This document shows positions 24,658 through 35,330 of a stretch of DNA of 64,000 bases, piece after piece. Each line of letters opens with the position of its first letter. Position 1 is the stretch's first letter. The stretch is taken from NCBI GenBank assembly GCA_025331435.1, contig JAIWNI010000001.1:558001-622000 (forward strand), given 5' to 3'. Both the position numbers and the translations under genes were made by a program. The notes beneath the pieces were generated by a model. It saw only the letters and a program-made list of their open reading frames with translations. It searched no databases and had not been told where the DNA came from. Origin of the DNA: Choanephora cucurbitarum (taxonomy: Eukaryota > Mucoromycota > Mucoromycetes > Mucorales > Choanephoraceae).

Positions 24658-25722
24658 TTAGTATTTCGTAGTGCCACCATTGGCATCAATTACTGCTTGG
24701 CACCTATCCTTCATACTATCGATCAAGCGAGTGATCAGATCACTGTCGATCCTCTTCCACTCTTCTTCAAGAACCTTCTTCAACTGGTCAGTGTTCTTGA
24801 CCTCGGATCTTCTACTTTCTACCCTGCACTCGAGAGCCCACCACAAATGCTCAATGGGATTTAGATCTGGGCTTTGTGCAGGCCAGTAGTCAAATCCCTT
24901 GATCATATGTCTTGCTTTCCACTCTCGAGCTGCAAGGCCAGTATGACACGTAGCCCCATCTTCTTGCAGGATGAAGCGCCTATCTTCATCTGCTTTCAAT
25001 CCCATGAACCATGGTTGAAAGTTTTCAGACAAAACTTCAATGTATTTTGCCTGATTTACATGGCCATCCACAAACACAAGAGGGCCAACACCACCCCGCC
25101 AGAAGCAGCCCCAAATCATCACACCACCACCACCAAACTTGGTGGTGGGGTTAGTATTCTCAAGAGCGTACCTCTCACCTTCACGACGAAGAACTCTCTT
25201 GCCTCTACCAGATCCAAACACAGTGTACCTTGATTCATCAGACCAAATTACCTGTGTCCACTGATCCTTAGTCCAGTTGACATGTTCAGTGGCCCATTCG
25301 AGGCGGTGCTTCATATGAAGCTCAGTCAAGGCAGGCTTGTTGGCTGCATAGTAAGATTTGAAGCCTACCTTGCGGAGATAACTGATGGTGGTATCTCTAG
25401 AGACATCAATGCCAACTGACTTGAGGTTGTCCCTGACCATCTCGATAGTCATGAAAGGGTCATCTTTTGCAACGGTTGCAATATGTCTGAGACCCCTTTC
25501 GCTTATCTTCATCGATGCTCCTGGGGGAGCTCTAGGAAGAGTAGTATTTTCGACCTCAATCTTCTTTCTGATATCACTCACAGTAGAGTTGGATATGCCT
25601 ATCAGGCGGGAAATTTCGTTGACACCCATTTTAGCCTTGGTCAACCAGTAAAATCCCCAATAATTTTTTTCACTGCGAGGTTTATAAGAACCACGTTTGC
25701 TGTGTTTGTTGCTAGTAGACAT
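24658..25722 (-). CDS. Tc1/mariner transposase
   Basis: An intact, intronless frame of 354 aa, the normal length for Tc1 transposases, which cut and paste the element at TA sites. The N-terminal helix-turn-helix part has MGVNEISRLIGISNSTVSDI, followed by a second DNA-binding half with ISERGLRHIATVAKDDPF. The catalytic triad is visible as SDESRYTVFG (first Asp), LQEDGATCHTG (second Asp) and SPDLNPIEHLW (Glu). By count 35 residues separate the second Asp and the Glu, one more than the classic DD34E spacing. No stop or frameshift is seen, so it could be active. Confidence 0.95.
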   Translation of the reverse strand: MSTSNKHSKRGSYKPRSEKNYWGFYWLTKAKMGVNEISRLIGISNSTVSDIRKKIEVENTTLPRAPPGASMKISERGLRHIATVAKDDPFMTIEMVRDNLKSVGIDVSRDTTISYLRKVGFKSYYAANKPALTELHMKHRLEWATEHVNWTKDQWTQVIWSDESRYTVFGSGRGKRVLRREGERYALENTNPTTKFGGGGVMIWGCFWRGGVGPLVFVDGHVNQAKYIEVLSENFQPWFMGLKADEDRRFILQEDGATCHTGLAAREWKARHMIKGFDYWPAQSPDLNPIEHLWWALECRVESRRSEVKNTDQLKKVLEEEWKRIDSDLITRLIDSMKDRCQAVIDANGGTTKY

Positions 25723-25804
25723 TCTGAGATTTGAGTATGATGAGATGGAGTAAAAGACTGTTTATTGTGATGACCATCATGACAAAAATGCATTTTTTAA
25801 AGAC

Positions 25805-25831
25805 CGTCCGGATTTCAATTCGGGGGGACTG
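25805..25831 (-). repeat. Right terminal inverted repeat of the Tc1 element
   Basis: Reverse complement begins CAGTCCCCCCGAATTG, matching 26 of 27 bases of the left end. TA follows at 25832-25833. Confidence 0.95.
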
Positions 25832-25833
25832 TA

Positions 25834-26305
25834 TATGTACAGATTATGTTGCTATTTCTGAGCGCTCATTTTATTGGATCTAGCTAAAAAGAAAAAAAAG
25901 GATTTATAATACCATGCATTCTTTACATTCATTTGCTTTCTAGTAATTTATAGAGCTTTGCAGGACTTTAGGCTGAAAGATAACAAGAGTAGATGGCAAG
26001 CAGTTCTAGACAGAGACAATGTGAAGAAGCTTTTGTTTATATTAACTGATGAAGTTCTTTATCCATAAAACAAAATGCGTACAAAGATGTCACCAGAAGG
26101 AGATTGTCTAGATCATAAAAATTAATATGTTGGTCATACATTCATAGTCTGTAGAAGTACAAATCAGCAGTCAAATTGACAGGCAATGTACGCAATCTAA
26201 TTACGCTAGCTACAAATCTTCTGTCATGATACACATAACCAAGATAAAGCATGGTGTAGGATGATTAGAGGAATCAAGAAAGGAAAAGAGGATAACAGAG
26301 GAAAG
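25834..26305. other. Intergenic spacer right of the Tc1 element
   Basis: A/T-rich DNA with no recognisable coding or repeat content. Confidence 0.4.
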
Positions 26306-26499
26306 TCAAAGATGAGTCCGTAGGTTCTCTAGTCGTGCTTGTATCTTTCTAATCCTAGTCAGCTCTTTCTTCTAGTATGAAAAGAAAATCAATACCAAAG
26401 AACACTTACCACATCCTCTGCTTCTCTCTTTTTGCCAATTGAGTCATTTGATATCACTTCTTCCCATGAATTCAAGCAGGTTCTTATCTGGATATCTGC
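26306..26499 (-). CDS. Possible last two exons of a small coiled-coil protein
   Basis: Exon-like blocks at 26499-26410 (30 codons) and 26371-26306 (22 codons with the stop) join in phase across a 38-base interval with perfect GTAAGT and CTAG ends. The product ends KKELTRIRKIQARLENLRTHL, a clear amphipathic helix, after LNSWEEVISNDSIGKK. A block upstream ending at 26534 may be the preceding exon, but that would need a 34-base intron, which is doubtful. No start codon was settled, and the family is unknown. It could be a real short gene or a remnant. Confidence 0.35.
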
Positions 26500-26534
26500 C
26501 TTCAATAAGAATAGGGCTAACAAAAATACCTACA

Positions 26535-27793
26535 GTTCTTGTCTTTGAGCAAAAAGAACGAACAAATGGCTTGTTACATAAAGGAAATTAAGGTTCGTTT
26601 CTAACCTATTCATTAAGAAAGGAGCGACTACATTGAGTTTGTATTTCAAATATTATGTATACTTTTCTTTCAAGTGGCCAGAGAAAACAATGAAGCATGT
26701 GTCCCGTTAAAAAGAACTCCTCCTTTCTTAAAGTATCCTTTTGCGTTACAACAACGATAAGAAATGTGTAACTTATCCTGCAGAAAAAAAAAAGAACCGG
26801 AAATTGAATTGAGAAGAAATGGATCTTAGATACAAAAGCATTGAACTATGGAAGTTTTATGTGGGAAAATGCATCTTCCAGTATAAAAAGTCATAAGGCA
26901 TGATTCCATCAGAGATAGCTTGAAATGTTTAGATTGGTCAGAGCTGATTTTTTCTTTTAGGGAAAAAGAAAATGAGATTTCAAAACCAAACAGTATAGAT
27001 CAACAAACGAATTCCATCAACATACAATGGAGATTCTAGTGGCGCATGTCAATTATCTGATTTCTGCATTAACTTTATTCTCAAAGCAAACGCATATCAT
27101 GTTTCTTCTTTGAATCAACTTCCCCTTAAGAAATCCCTGCCTATAGAGGATCGCTTTTTTTTTTTAAAGTAAACTTGGGTCTCAAGCCGAAACATCTTAA
27201 AACATTCAGTTTTTTTATTTTGGACCGCCAATTTTCTTTCCAGTACATTAGAGGGTCTTGAAAAAAAAACAAGTTAATACCAAGAAAAAAAGAAGGCTCA
27301 AGTTGATACTACAACCCACGTTGCCCTTCGAAGCCAACTTTTCTCCTTTCAGAAAACCAAATACTATCGTTCACTCATTTACTCTATATTCACCTTCTTA
27401 CAGTTTGCTCTTCCCGCTTTTTTCTTGGTGATATGGTCATCATATTGATGTTTAAAAATAATTCAATTTTTTTTTTGTTTTCAAAAAAGTGATAATTAAA
27501 AGTAAAGAGCGCACTACAGAACAGCTATTTTTAAATTGACGTGGTACCACTAAACTATCGCCTCTTGAACAACAACTACAAGCAGTAAAGAGTAAAAGGC
27601 TGTAACACCCACTTATGGCAAATGTAGCAATTGACCACACTCTGGTTACCCTAATAACTCTATCGGTCTATGTTAATGCCGTTTGTTTGAAAAAAAAAAG
27701 TATTTAATCCAGGTCCTTGTTCTCTTAGTTTTTTCTTTCTTTCTTATTTAGTTATTTCTTTCCTTTAAATCACACCTTTCTTTATTGTTCAAT
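26535..27793. other. Intergenic, promoter side of the GPI-protein gene
   Basis: No gene recognised. A T/C-rich stretch at 27720-27790 directly precedes the next start codon, as at several genes here. Confidence 0.4.
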
Positions 27794-28762
27794 ATGGTTT
27801 CCGCAAAGACACTCCTTGCTTCCTCTATCGCAATTGCCTGTAGCTTCATTACAACTGAAGCTGCTGTTGCTCCCACATACCCTTCTCCTGGTAGCATTCA
27901 GACCAGTGGTAAAACCTACGACATCACTTGGTGTATGTATCTATATATATATGATCCCGAACGATTAATTAATGAAGTTCTTTTTTTATAGCTTTTGATG
28001 GAAAGAACGCCAGTGCCAAATACCAAATTGATTTCATGACTGGATCCAACTCTAAGCAAACTGTTTTGTATAATGTTGCAAAGGTAGATTGACAACATCA
28101 ATGAAGATAATAGATAATCCCTTATCTCATCCTCCCCTTCTTTTTTTTTTGAAAATAGAATGTTGACCCTTCTACCTTAAAGTACTCTTACGTTGCTCCT
28201 GAAGTCGACCCTAACTCTGCCATTTACTTCTTCATGTTCACAGGTAAAAAATGATTTCTCTCTCTCTTGCATGATGAGCTAACTTTTTTTTTTTGGAATA
28301 GGTGATAACGGTGAATACTCTTGGACCACTCGTTTCGGTATCGTTGGTGCTGATGGTCAAAAGCTCACTGCTGAGCCCCAACAAAAGCAACCTACTGGCG
28401 AAGCTATTCCCTGGGGTGAAGGCAAATTAGCTTCAAACGGCACTACTGCTGCTGCCGCTGCTTCTAGTGCTGCCCCCGCTTCTAGCGCTGCCCCCGCTTC
28501 TAGTGCTGCCGTTGCTTCTAGCGCTGCACCTGCTTCTAGCGCTGCCCCCGCTGCTGCTTCCAGCGCTAACGTCGTCTCTAGTGCTGCCTCCAGTGCTGCT
28601 TCTAGTGCTGCTGCCGCTGTCTCCTCCGCTGCCAGCGCTGCTGTTGCCTCTGCCAGTACTGCTTCAGCATCTGCTTCTCCCAAAGCTAACAGTGGTGTCT
28701 CTATGGTCGAGCCCGCTCTTACTTTAGTGTCTGCTGCTGTTGCTGCCTACTTTGCTCTCTAA
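27794..28762 (+). CDS. KRE9/KNH1-like, Ala/Ser-rich GPI-anchored surface protein
   Basis: Four exons: 27794-27932, 27992-28083, 28159-28243 and 28302-28762, giving 258 aa. A cleavable signal peptide (about residues 1-25, ending ITTEAAVA) leads into a beta-sandwich domain of the Kre9/Knh1 N-terminal family: YPSPGSIQTSGKTYDITW, then KYQIDFMTGSNSKQTVLYN, KYSYVAPEVD and GEYSWTTRFGI. The second half is a low-complexity SSAAPA-type stalk, a likely O-mannosylation zone. The C-terminus is hydrophobic (LTLVSAAVAAYFAL) after small residues, as expected for a GPI signal. It is probably a plasma-membrane or cell-wall protein linked to glucan assembly or adhesion; the exact role is open. Confidence 0.87.
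28455..28640 (+). repeat. Degenerate GCTGCC/GCTTCT repeat coding the Ala/Ser stalk
   Basis: Tandem variants of gctgcccccgcttctagc encode SSAAPA units in the GPI protein. Slippage here would change stalk length without breaking the frame. Confidence 0.8.
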
Positions 28763-31340
28763 GAAAGCACGACCTAATTAGATTGTACTTCTTTAGATCA
28801 TGTTTGCCATTGTATCAATCCCCCTTTTTATCTGTAATTCTATAATTTAATATTTATTTGCCATTTTATTTCTTTTTGTTATGTAAGAAAGTGTTACACT
28901 AAGTGAATACTAAAAATAAATGGATATAAAGCTCAGCCAGTACCCGAAGCATTATCATCAACGTCAAAATTGAAAAAAAAGGGGCCTCTTTCGGCTGAAG
29001 CGTAGTAGAGATAACTGCAACCGAGGCTTGTTTTGTAATACAATGCTTCCGGATCTCAATTGATCAGGCTGCAGAAAAGGCTATCTTCAAATATAAATCA
29101 CCATTAGTCGATTTGAGATTCCGAAGAAATTGACCTCTTCCCTTATTTGGGTAATTTATTTGGAAACGTCTACTATAGGTTGACGACTTTAAGCGAAAGA
29201 TGGTCTATAAGAAATACATGCATGTTGATAGATGAATGTGTTGTATACAACAACACCTATAAGACCCTATCACCACATAGTATATGCTGAGTAAAGAGGA
29301 ACAGTTGTATGTTTGACAAGAGGAGATCATTTTATGTTTAAGCACTCCGCTCAAGAATTTCATTCCTGTTCTTCATTATAAAGCGCGTTTTTCTTGATGC
29401 ATAGTCTCTGATCTATATTGATTTGTCTGATATCAGTCGGTCAGATGAACCAAAAGAGAGCATTTTTTTTGAGTACAAGGATTGAATGACACTATCAATC
29501 AAGTGTATTTGATACAGAATGGAATCTGTATCGTGTGCTGAATATATACTTCATTTGTAGCATGCCTCACTTGTCTTCTGGAGAGCGCCTCACACAACAT
29601 CGAAAGTTCATTAGTTTAATTTGAGACTTTATATATGTCGAATAAAGAGATAGTTCAATCGTCGTTATGAGTCAAAAAGATCAATTGTTGTTGTAAGGAG
29701 ACAATACCAATGTTAATTGTCCCTGTTATGTGAGGCATGCCTTACATGTTTGTCTGTTAGACTTGCTCAAAATATCAGCCCAACACAAATTGAATAAACT
29801 CAAATCTGCTCACTACAACGTCTGTAGATACCTAGAACATCTATATAGACAGTGAGTCTTTCTTTCGAAGGTAGCTATGGTAAAATGAGTGTTGAGTTTG
29901 AGATCGATTGATGATGGTGATGAGAGTTTTTCTTTTTCATGTCAAATATCTGAAAGATAGCATCAGTTAAAGTGGCTGAATGATTTCCATAACCAAATGA
30001 AAGGAAACTCATTTTGGAGCTTGTTTCAAAGTATCATCAAGGAAAACATAGACAGCCTTTAGCGCAGTCAGTGGTAACTGAGCATCTTTGGCAGCCATGG
30101 CAGATAAAAGTATGTGTTTGAGCAACAAGCATTAATCGCTCTAATTGGTCGGGACTACTTGCAGATGCCTACCAGGCTGATGACATCTCGAGAAGTAAAA
30201 ACCAACATTGGTTCTTTGTTTGGTGAATTATCAAAACATAGGTCGCAGCCACTTGGTGTTGCCCTTGATAATCTCAACAAGCAAGTCAGGCATTTATATA
30301 TATACACATATAGTGATGACATAGTAGGCAAATGAATTCACCGCCAATCAACTTTGATATGCCATGTAAAGTATTAGGAAAGAAGAGCGGATACTGTTGA
30401 AGAAGATAGTGACTTATTTTCAAACTACAGCAACCACTGTAAAAAACCTTTAATTTTTTTTACAGTGTAACAGATGAAACTTGTACGCTTTAGTCGATAT
30501 GACACCAAACTCAGAAATAACACCACACGCGTCAAAACATGCTGTACATCTATCTGACGTCAATATAATACCAGTGCGACACTTGTGCTGCATAAAAATA
30601 GTTTAACATTTTCGAATACTGTAATTATCATCAATCAGCAGAAAGTCAATGTTAAACTTCGCAACATCAAGTACTTTTGTTTCTAGGAGGCATGCTGTGT
30701 ACATTTTGAGCAATGAAATGTTAACTGCTGTCAGGAGACACTATTAATAACCAGGGCGGAAAGCCATCCGTTGTTGGAACTATAAATGATCAATACCTGT
30801 AACAGAAAGACCAGCTTATCAAAAAAAAAAAGTGGTTTGTCTTTCAGTCATGAAAATGGAAGGTATAGTGCTGGTAGAGGCAAATGACACAGTATCGACA
30901 ATGAAGTGATGGACACACTTGTATTGAAATCTTAGATTTTGGATGGATCTGATAAAACCATATCGCTGAAAAACTTTTTCGATTTATGGAACTGAAACGA
31001 CAAGAATGACTACTACTCCTTATGTACGCTTCCGTTTGTTCGAGCCATTAAGATACAATAAAGCTTTAATCATGTTTCATTAGAGACATGTCAAACTTAA
31101 GTCCATATGACTAAGAAATACCAAAAGCTTATGTTTATTGAAATCAAAATGATATGGCTAGACTAGGTACAAACAATTCACTACACATTATCTTTATAAT
31201 AATTTCTATTCTCTTAGCATAGTACAAGGCCTTTTCAAATCTCCAAAAAACTAAAACACTTAGGTACGATCTCAAACAAGATATAAATATAAAATAAATA
31301 ACTTTTTTTTTTCTTTTGCACATCAATGGGTCAAGATGAA
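28763..31340. other. Long intergenic gap with possible gene debris
   Basis: No complete gene in 2.6 kb. Plus-strand frames around 29990-30330 (for example TSREVKTNIGSLFGEL at 30180) and 30850-31110 are open for 20-70 codons but broken by stops, which suggests an old decayed gene. A perfect 12-base hairpin lies at 30435-30467. Confidence 0.4.
30435..30467. repeat. 12-base perfect inverted repeat (CACTGTAAAAAA)
   Basis: CACTGTAAAAAA at 30435-30446 faces TTTTTTACAGTG at 30456-30467 with a 9-base loop. The CACTG ends recall Tc1/mariner-type termini, so this may be the collapsed remains of a miniature element. Confidence 0.7.
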
Positions 31341-32484
31341 TTATACAGCAGTTGGTGGGGGAGGAGCGGTTCTATTGAAGAACGGAAAAGTAGGCCTTCT
31401 CCAAGTTGGGATCATAGTAGCGGGTATAAATGAATTACCAGGAACTGGCTGAGGTTTATACAGTGGATTTTGTAGTGTACCCATGACTATAGAGTGCTGC
31501 AATCGAATATGCTATTCATGTTGAAAGAGTGTGAGTATATTACATGCTTAGTTTATTGTTGCATATTACCTCAGGTCGATGTCCAAAGTTCTGAATGACA
31601 TAAGATACAAGGATAGCAACAATGAGACATGCCTGCATTATATATACATTTCGGTATACACGGTAATCATGATCTACAAATCGCGCAAAGAAGGGTTAGA
31701 ATCTTTCTTTCTTAAAAACCAGCAATAAGCTTAAACCAACCATGATTTGAATCTAATGATGTTGTGAAGCAATAAAGGAACCCAGTATGAAAGAAAATAT
31801 CAAGTCCCATGAAAAACAAATAAGAACCGGCAATTGCAGCACCTAATTTATGCCAAACACAAGAGTATAGTGCCAGTACCATAAATACGACCACAAGAAC
31901 TGTCAAGAGAATGGCTCTGCCGTAATTCGAGGTGATGGACAAATCGTCTTTCCAACCCAGTATCCACAAGCCAAATCCCAATCCTCCAAGCCCACCTAGT
32001 AATGCTAGATAAAGCTGTATAGTGACAGCCATGAAACAGGTAGTTACCAAACCAACCACAAAAGGTACAATAAAGTAAATTGTCTGTCGATTCACTCCGT
32101 ATGTGCTACTTGGTTCAAAGTTGGCCAGCATGACCCAAGTGACAAATCCCATTGTGATAAAGCCAGTCAGTGATTGTGTCCGTGTACCTGCAGGAGTCCT
32201 GTCCCATAAGCTCCGAAAAATAAGCAATAGTCCACAAGAAATCAACACAATTCCTCCAAACACGCCTTGGATACTTAATCTGTAACCATCATCTGTTCAG
32301 CCATCTAGTCAGTTTATCTCTTTTCTTTCTATGTGTACCCTGATCAAATACCTAGCGAAATTGCTTTATCTGGAAGATACAGCACTCCTGGCTCATATGT
32401 TGGCTGATCCACTGCCGGAGCAGCTGCCAATAGTTTTGCATACAGCAGAAACAATAAAACTGCTTTCGGATCAAATACATGCAT
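31341..32484 (-). CDS. TMEM198/TM7SF3-like multispanning membrane protein
   Basis: Four exons: 32484-32352, 32292-31741, 31673-31570 and 31511-31341, giving 319 aa. The signal peptide is at residues 1-22 (LLFLLYAKLLAAAPA). About seven hydrophobic helices follow, with the Gly-rich block LYLALLGGLGGLGFGLWILG and the family pattern GSYLFFMGLDIFFHTGF. The C-terminal tail is cytosolic and Pro-rich (TAPPPPTAV at the very end). Fungal members of this DUF4203/TM7S3-TM198 family are uncharacterised; animal TMEM198 takes part in Wnt receptor signalling, but nothing here supports that role. The donor at 31740 (GTTGGT) is weak. Confidence 0.8.
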
Positions 32485-32991
32485 TTCTAACTACGCTATT
32501 TTAAAAAAAAGGGGAAGACGAACGAGGGAAAAAAAGAAACACAGAAAGAAGTAAAGAAATAGAAAAAAGGAAACAATAGATGGAAATAAAGGTAAGGATA
32601 AAGCAATGAGAAAACAATTGCTTCTTATGATAAGCAACAATAACAACAATTCACCCAATTCAACAAACCCATAATAGGAAAGTGGCCTTTTGTACATCCA
32701 TCCTTTTTGCCCGAGATTCCTTTTTTTTCCTTTTCTTTAACTTTATTAAATAATGTCTTTGTTTTCTTTTTCTTTTTTTTCACTCTATCTTATGATAGAT
32801 TGGGGTTGCATATACATATTAGAATGATGATAAAAAGAAAGAGAGAGAGGGGGGAGAAGAGAGAGAAAAAACAGAATGTGAGGATGAGTGTATATAGATG
32901 TTTGTGTATATAGGTGGGGGAGTGTCAACTCAAGAACAAAGGCTTCATGTATGTCATTATTATTATAAATTATGGTAGGATGGTGTATAGT
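32485..32991. other. Promoter of the TMEM198-like gene and 3' region of the PWWP gene
   Basis: A-rich and GA-rich DNA without coding features. Confidence 0.45.
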
Positions 32992-34408
32992 TTAGCTGTG
33001 ATGCATATGAGTGTCTTCCTGAGGCTTCATGCCAGTTTGAGGATCGATCAAGAGCACCTTCCAGTTCCTCATCAATTGCTGGCATCGATCTCTAATCACG
33101 GTATCATCCTCGAATGGATAAGAGCATGCTGCTTTGACAACCTTGCCGATCTTGGTATCCTGAGAAAGCAATCCTTACGTTAGGACGCGTTCTCTTTCAT
33201 TTCACCTCAAAACAGACGCTTCAAGAAAAAAAAAGTGCTTACCTTTAAAAGGTTATATGTCATGGGCGCTTCTTCAATCTCTTTCACAATTTGTAAGATC
33301 TTTGGATAGTCTTCTTTTGGAATTTCGCCCTATTGCCCTTGAGTCATTAAGAGACGATAATGTGCATATCAAAGAACATAATTACCTCTTTTTTGTTATA
33401 GACTAGTCGCTGTAGCCTATGTCTAATATGGTATACCTTCTTATATTCTGGGGTCTTTTTAATGTCCTCTTTGTTATCCGCTTGTTCCTGAGCAACTGGA
33501 GAGTCGCGACCTTCCTCCTCTTTTTCAAGTGACATCGATTTACGCTATTACACAGGAGTGTGTTAGAAACGACACCCCTATCGCTTGCCAATCATGTACT
33601 TACTCTTCTCTTTCGCTCTAAACTGTCACCTACAGCTGTTTCATCAACAGCCTCTTCATCACCCAGTGTAACTTTACGGCTTCTTCTCTTTGCTGCTGTA
33701 GTAGGCTTAGATTCGGCTTGCTTTGCCTTTTTTGCCTTGTTGTTTACTGGCGCCTTTTTCTTTGCCGATGTATCCTTTCTAGCTCCTTTTGTTTTCTTTG
33801 TCTCTTCCTCTTCGTCCTCCTCCTCCTCTTCATCATCCTTTTCCTCATCTTCCAATTGAGTTAGTAAAGAAGGGTTTAATGCTTGACGGACTGCTAGCTC
33901 TAAATCCTTTGTCTTGAATTTCTTTGCCTTTAGATCACTCTCTACACTTTCGTTATCAAACGGCCTTATAGCATCTGGGCCAAAGAATCCACTAAAAAAT
34001 AAAAAAAAAAGAAAGGCCTCTTTTAACAAAAAAAGGTCTATCTTGTTCATCAAACTCAGGTACACTTACTAGTCTCTTGAACCATAGAAAAACACGGTAT
34101 ATAAGGCGCCTTTTGCTTTGGATTTCTGCTTCAATACCTTGGGTGGTACTGCATGGTCTGGCTCAATCTAATAATACACAAAAATAAAAAAAAATTATTA
34201 CAAACCTTCTTTCATATTTTACACTTGTTTTTCTCTCTCTCACCCTTGCAGGCCACCAAGGATAACCTTTTAACTTGGCAAATACAGTTGTACCAGGCGC
34301 ATAATCAATATGGCTTCTTCCTTGTTGTTGTTGTTGTTGTTGTTGCTGTTGCTGTTGTTGTTGGCGCATATAGATTCTTTTTTTTTTCTTTTTAGCTTGG
34401 ATATTCAA
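32992..34408 (-). CDS. PWWP-domain chromatin protein with LEDGF/HDGF-type C-terminal helical domain
   Basis: Six exons: 34408-34244, 34167-34070, 33991-33604, 33544-33386, 33329-33243 and 33159-32992, giving 354 aa. A poly-Gln run (about 14 residues) follows the basic start. The PWWP domain (about residues 33-105) shows GTTVFAKLKGYPWWPARI, TVFFYGSRDYGFF and IRPFDN; it binds methylated lysine on histone H3 and DNA. A long charged Glu/Lys region with nuclear localisation sequences follows. The last 130 residues contain helices such as KVYHIRHRLQRLVYN, ILQIVKEIEEAPMTYNLLK and TKIGKVVKAACSYP, which resemble the TFIIS-N/IBD fold of LEDGF. The architecture predicts a transcription or chromatin adaptor. 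A shorter start at 34369, just before the Gln run, is possible. Confidence 0.85.
34321..34366 (-). repeat. CAA/CAG repeat encoding poly-Gln
   Basis: An uninterrupted run of about 14 Gln codons near the N-terminus of the PWWP protein, mostly CAA with some CAG. Confidence 0.9.
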
Positions 34409-35035
34409 TCAGAACAGTTTTTTGCTTGTTTAGCAGATGTAAGGGATATTTTACAAGAGATAAAACGATGCTTCGTGAGAGAAAAAGAGAAATAAGAAAG
34501 GACAAAAGGAAACAGGAAAGAAGGGGAAAAAGAGTCGCGTAACTTGGTTGGAAAGAAAAAGAAATAATGGAAGAGAGAAAAAAAAAAGATGAAAAAAAAA
34601 GCAGAAGAAATTTCCCATATTAATTTTCCCTAATTTTTTATTATTGCTATTATTGACTCCACTCATACATCATTTCCAGAAATAGATTGCACAAAAAAAA
34701 ATATAGATTGGGCCAAGAGCTCTTGAAAATAAATGTTACAAAGACACACAATTCTATCCAGTTCAGCTTACTTATTTTCTACTTCTGATGACAGAGAGAT
34801 ATCCTTTTCATCTTCTTCTTCTATCCTCAAAGCGGACATAAAGTATGTTAACACCATTGTTGCACTCAACTTGAAAGGTTATATAGAAGAGGGAATATTG
34901 AATAACTTATAATCAAAATGAGTACTTTGTAATCTGCATAGTGTGGTCCAAGAATTCTCTCTTTTTTGTAAGAAGATGAATTGAGCGGTACTTGGAGACT
35001 TTGACAATGAAGTTGCTTGGAGATAAGCTACTATA
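34409..35035. other. Upstream region of the PWWP gene
   Basis: GA-rich and A-rich DNA to about 34620, then unremarkable spacer. Confidence 0.4.
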
Positions 35036-35330
35036 CTAAATCAAATTCCAACCAAATGCTTGGAGACGGTTCATTTGTCCTTTCCGATCGTTGGCTTCTT
35101 CTGATTGAAAATTTTCTGTCAAGTTCTCTGAAGGATCAACACTTAGTCGGATACCAGCTGCTTTTAAATTAGTTTTGCTTCCTTGACAACCATTTATATA
35201 TCACACCCCTCACGCAACACACACATTTTTGTTCTTTGGTAGTTCGTTACCTACTTCTTCTTCAACTTTGTTGCCCCAAACGATATATAATGACAGAAAA
35301 TGACCAGAGTATTTTTCAGTCTTCTTGATA
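35036..35330 (-). CDS. Possible two-exon gene fragment
   Basis: A last exon at 35160-35036 (41 codons plus 2 bases) ends RLQAFGWNLI and a stop. It joins in frame, through a GTAACG donor at 35250 and an AAAAG acceptor, to a block ending at 35251 that encodes YSGHFLSLYIVWGNKVEEE. The intron has a good CTAAT branch point. Farther upstream a Cys-containing frame (TTCNKCRQIGLILDE, about 35390-35450) may belong to the same gene. No start was found and the family is unknown; it may be a remnant of a repeated element. Confidence 0.3.

Larger units (their letters stand above)
24489..25831 (-). mobile_element. Complete Tc1/mariner DNA transposon
   Basis: A 1343-base element bounded by 27-base terminal inverted repeats (24489-24515 and 25805-25831, one mismatch) and flanked on both sides by TA (24487-24488 and 25832-25833), the target duplicated by this superfamily. 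It contains one uninterrupted transposase gene on the minus strand and short untranslated ends. Intact structure points to a recent insertion. Confidence 0.95.

Noticed and set aside
24874..25734. Several plus-strand frames inside the Tc1 element
   Set aside because: Shadows of the intact transposase on the minus strand.
28357..28683. Ala/Glu-rich minus-strand frame opposite the GPI-protein stalk
   Set aside because: An artefact of the GCT-rich repeat; the spliced plus-strand gene explains the DNA.
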